Assembly: GCF_017161425.1 (NCBI RefSeq)
Contig: NZ_CP071057.1
Location: forward strand, 2,481,501-2,545,500
Reading direction: 5' to 3'
DNA from: Marinicauda algicola
GTDB lineage: Bacteria > Pseudomonadota > Alphaproteobacteria > Caulobacterales > Maricaulaceae
DNA length: 64,000 nt
Part shown: positions 63,247 through 64,000 of the stretch, piece by piece
Layout of the letters: each line of letters starts with the position of its first letter
How positions within the stretch are numbered: position 1 is the first letter of the stretch
Made by a program: the position numbers and the translations under genes
Notes under the pieces: model-generated
What the model was told of the DNA's origin: nothing
What the model saw: only the letters and a program-made list of their open reading frames with translations
The model's database searches: none

Positions 63247-63362
63247 TCCCCGCCCGGTTCGGCCGGAGATATCCTCCATCGCGGGGGAGGAGGGGAAAAT
63301 CGCCTGGCGTTCCACGGAGTCTCCTGCCTTCCCCGTCACCCCCCAAACCGCGCAGCGGTCAT

Positions 63363-63380
63363 CGCGGGGCGCGCCCCGCG
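63363..63380. repeat. 18-base palindrome inside a possible intergenic repeat
   Basis: CGCGGGGCG-CGCCCCGCG is a perfect palindrome, flanked by GTCA and TGAC-type ends within about 63336-63392. It lies between two convergent genes and could act as a bidirectional terminator or be a copy of an interspersed palindromic element. Confidence 0.55.
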
Positions 63381-63431
63381 CGCCCGGGATGACGGCCCCG
63401 GAGGGCGAACTTCAGGACTGCACGGCGGCTC

Positions 63432-64000
63432 TCAGGCCGCCCGCTTGCCCGTCTTCCGGGTGGCGTGGCGCTTCATGAAGGCCTTCATCATCGGCGCGAT
63501 CTCCTCGCGGAAGCGGCGGCCGTTGAAGACGCCGTAATGGCCGACGCCGGGCTGGATGTGGTCCTGGCGCAGCGCATCGGAGAGGCCGGTGCACAGCGTG
63601 TGGGCGGCCTGGGTCTGGCCGATGCCGGAAATGTCGTCGTTCTCGCCTTCCACCGTGAGCAGGGCGACGTCGGCGATGGCGGCGGGACGCACCGGGCGCC
63701 CCTTCACCGTCATGGTGCCGTTGGGCAGCTTGTGCTGCTGGAACACGTCGGAAATGGTCTGCAGGTAGAATTCCTCGGTCAGGTCCATCACCGAGAGATA
63801 TTCGTCGTAGAAGGCGCGGTGGCGGTCGGCGCTGTCGCCGTCGCCCTCGACCAGGTGCTGGAAGAAGCGCCAGTGCGCGTCGACATGGCGGTCCCAGTTC
63901 ATGTTGATGAAGCCGGTCAGCTGCATGAAGCCGGGATAGACCCGCCTCAGCGCGCCGGGATAGACCGCCGGTACGGTGTGGATGAGCTGGTCGCGGAACC
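63432..64000 (-). CDS. phaZ: Intracellular polyhydroxyalkanoate depolymerase (partial, N-terminus beyond window)
   Basis: The visible 188 or so C-terminal residues resemble intracellular PHA depolymerase: TVPAVYPGALRRVYPGFMQLTGFINMN, WDRHVDAHWRFFQHLVEGDGDSADRHRAFYDEYLSVMDLTEEFYLQTI, LLTVEGENDDISGIGQTQAAHTLC and the C-terminal VGHYGVFNGRRFREEIAPMMKAFM. It mobilises stored polyhydroxyalkanoate granules. The frame stays open to the window edge, so the ATG at 63926 is internal. Its 3' end lies 185 bases from the lipoprotein gene. Confidence 0.9.
   Translation of the reverse strand, partial: FRDQLIHTVPAVYPGALRRVYPGFMQLTGFINMNWDRHVDAHWRFFQHLVEGDGDSADRHRAFYDEYLSVMDLTEEFYLQTISDVFQQHKLPNGTMTVKGRPVRPAAIADVALLTVEGENDDISGIGQTQAAHTLCTGLSDALRQDHIQPGVGHYGVFNGRRFREEIAPMMKAFMKRHATRKTGKRAA

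Overview
The window is a gene-dense, high-GC stretch of an alphaproteobacterial chromosome. Gene content and order point to the Caulobacterales/Maricaulales side of the class: DUF299 (ppsR)-hemE flank a putative origin, rho-mnmE-mnmG-rsmG-parA-parB-holA follow it, and NtrZ-, HemJ-, DUF6489- and DUF3576-type genes are present. The placement is inferred from families and order; there is no 16S gene here to confirm it. Genes are tightly packed, with many 4-base ATGA start/stop overlaps.

Bases 1-18,000 look like the replication origin and centromere region. coaE, aroE, maf and ppsR run leftward from a 478-base gap with DnaA-, CtrA- and GANTC-like sites. This is the same ppsR/hemE gap that holds the origin in Caulobacter. 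To the right lie hemE-hemH-hemJ (late heme synthesis), rho with a good terminator, a GST, a Tat-exported tyrosinase lipoprotein, and the mnmE-mnmG-rsmG-parA-parB run. Five identical parS cores sit between 10.0 and 15.6 kb. Three of them lie inside coding sequence, where they encode the peptide VSRET.

Bases 18,200-27,600 hold envelope genes (holA-lptE-DUF3576 on the minus strand, a porin-like barrel, ntrZ, a LolA-like protein), metabolic genes (thiE-like, yggS, gloA), an AraC-MGMT repair protein and a small HTH gene with a possible LexA box in its promoter.

Bases 27,700-33,700 are the clearest accessory island: a TPR-acyltransferase, a B12-type radical SAM enzyme with a DUF4070-like C-terminus, a second radical SAM enzyme with a C-terminal Cys cluster, and a cytochrome P450. 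It ends next to a tRNA-Thr. I do not recognise this set and regard it as the best candidate for an undescribed biosynthetic system.

Bases 33,900-42,050 contain hemC-hemD-mic60-hemY-udk on the minus strand, diverging from tsaD-gpsA-yciI-Rieske. Bases 42,000-64,000 are mixed: secreted peptidases, a metzincin-type metalloprotease with a textbook terminator, rlmJ, an MFS exporter, an enoyl-CoA hydratase, a formate/nitrite-family channel, a phosphatase pair, an ABC-F ATPase, a GDPD lipoprotein, tandem duplicated small membrane proteins, a class A PBP, a large lipoprotein and the 3' part of an intracellular PHA depolymerase cut by the window end.
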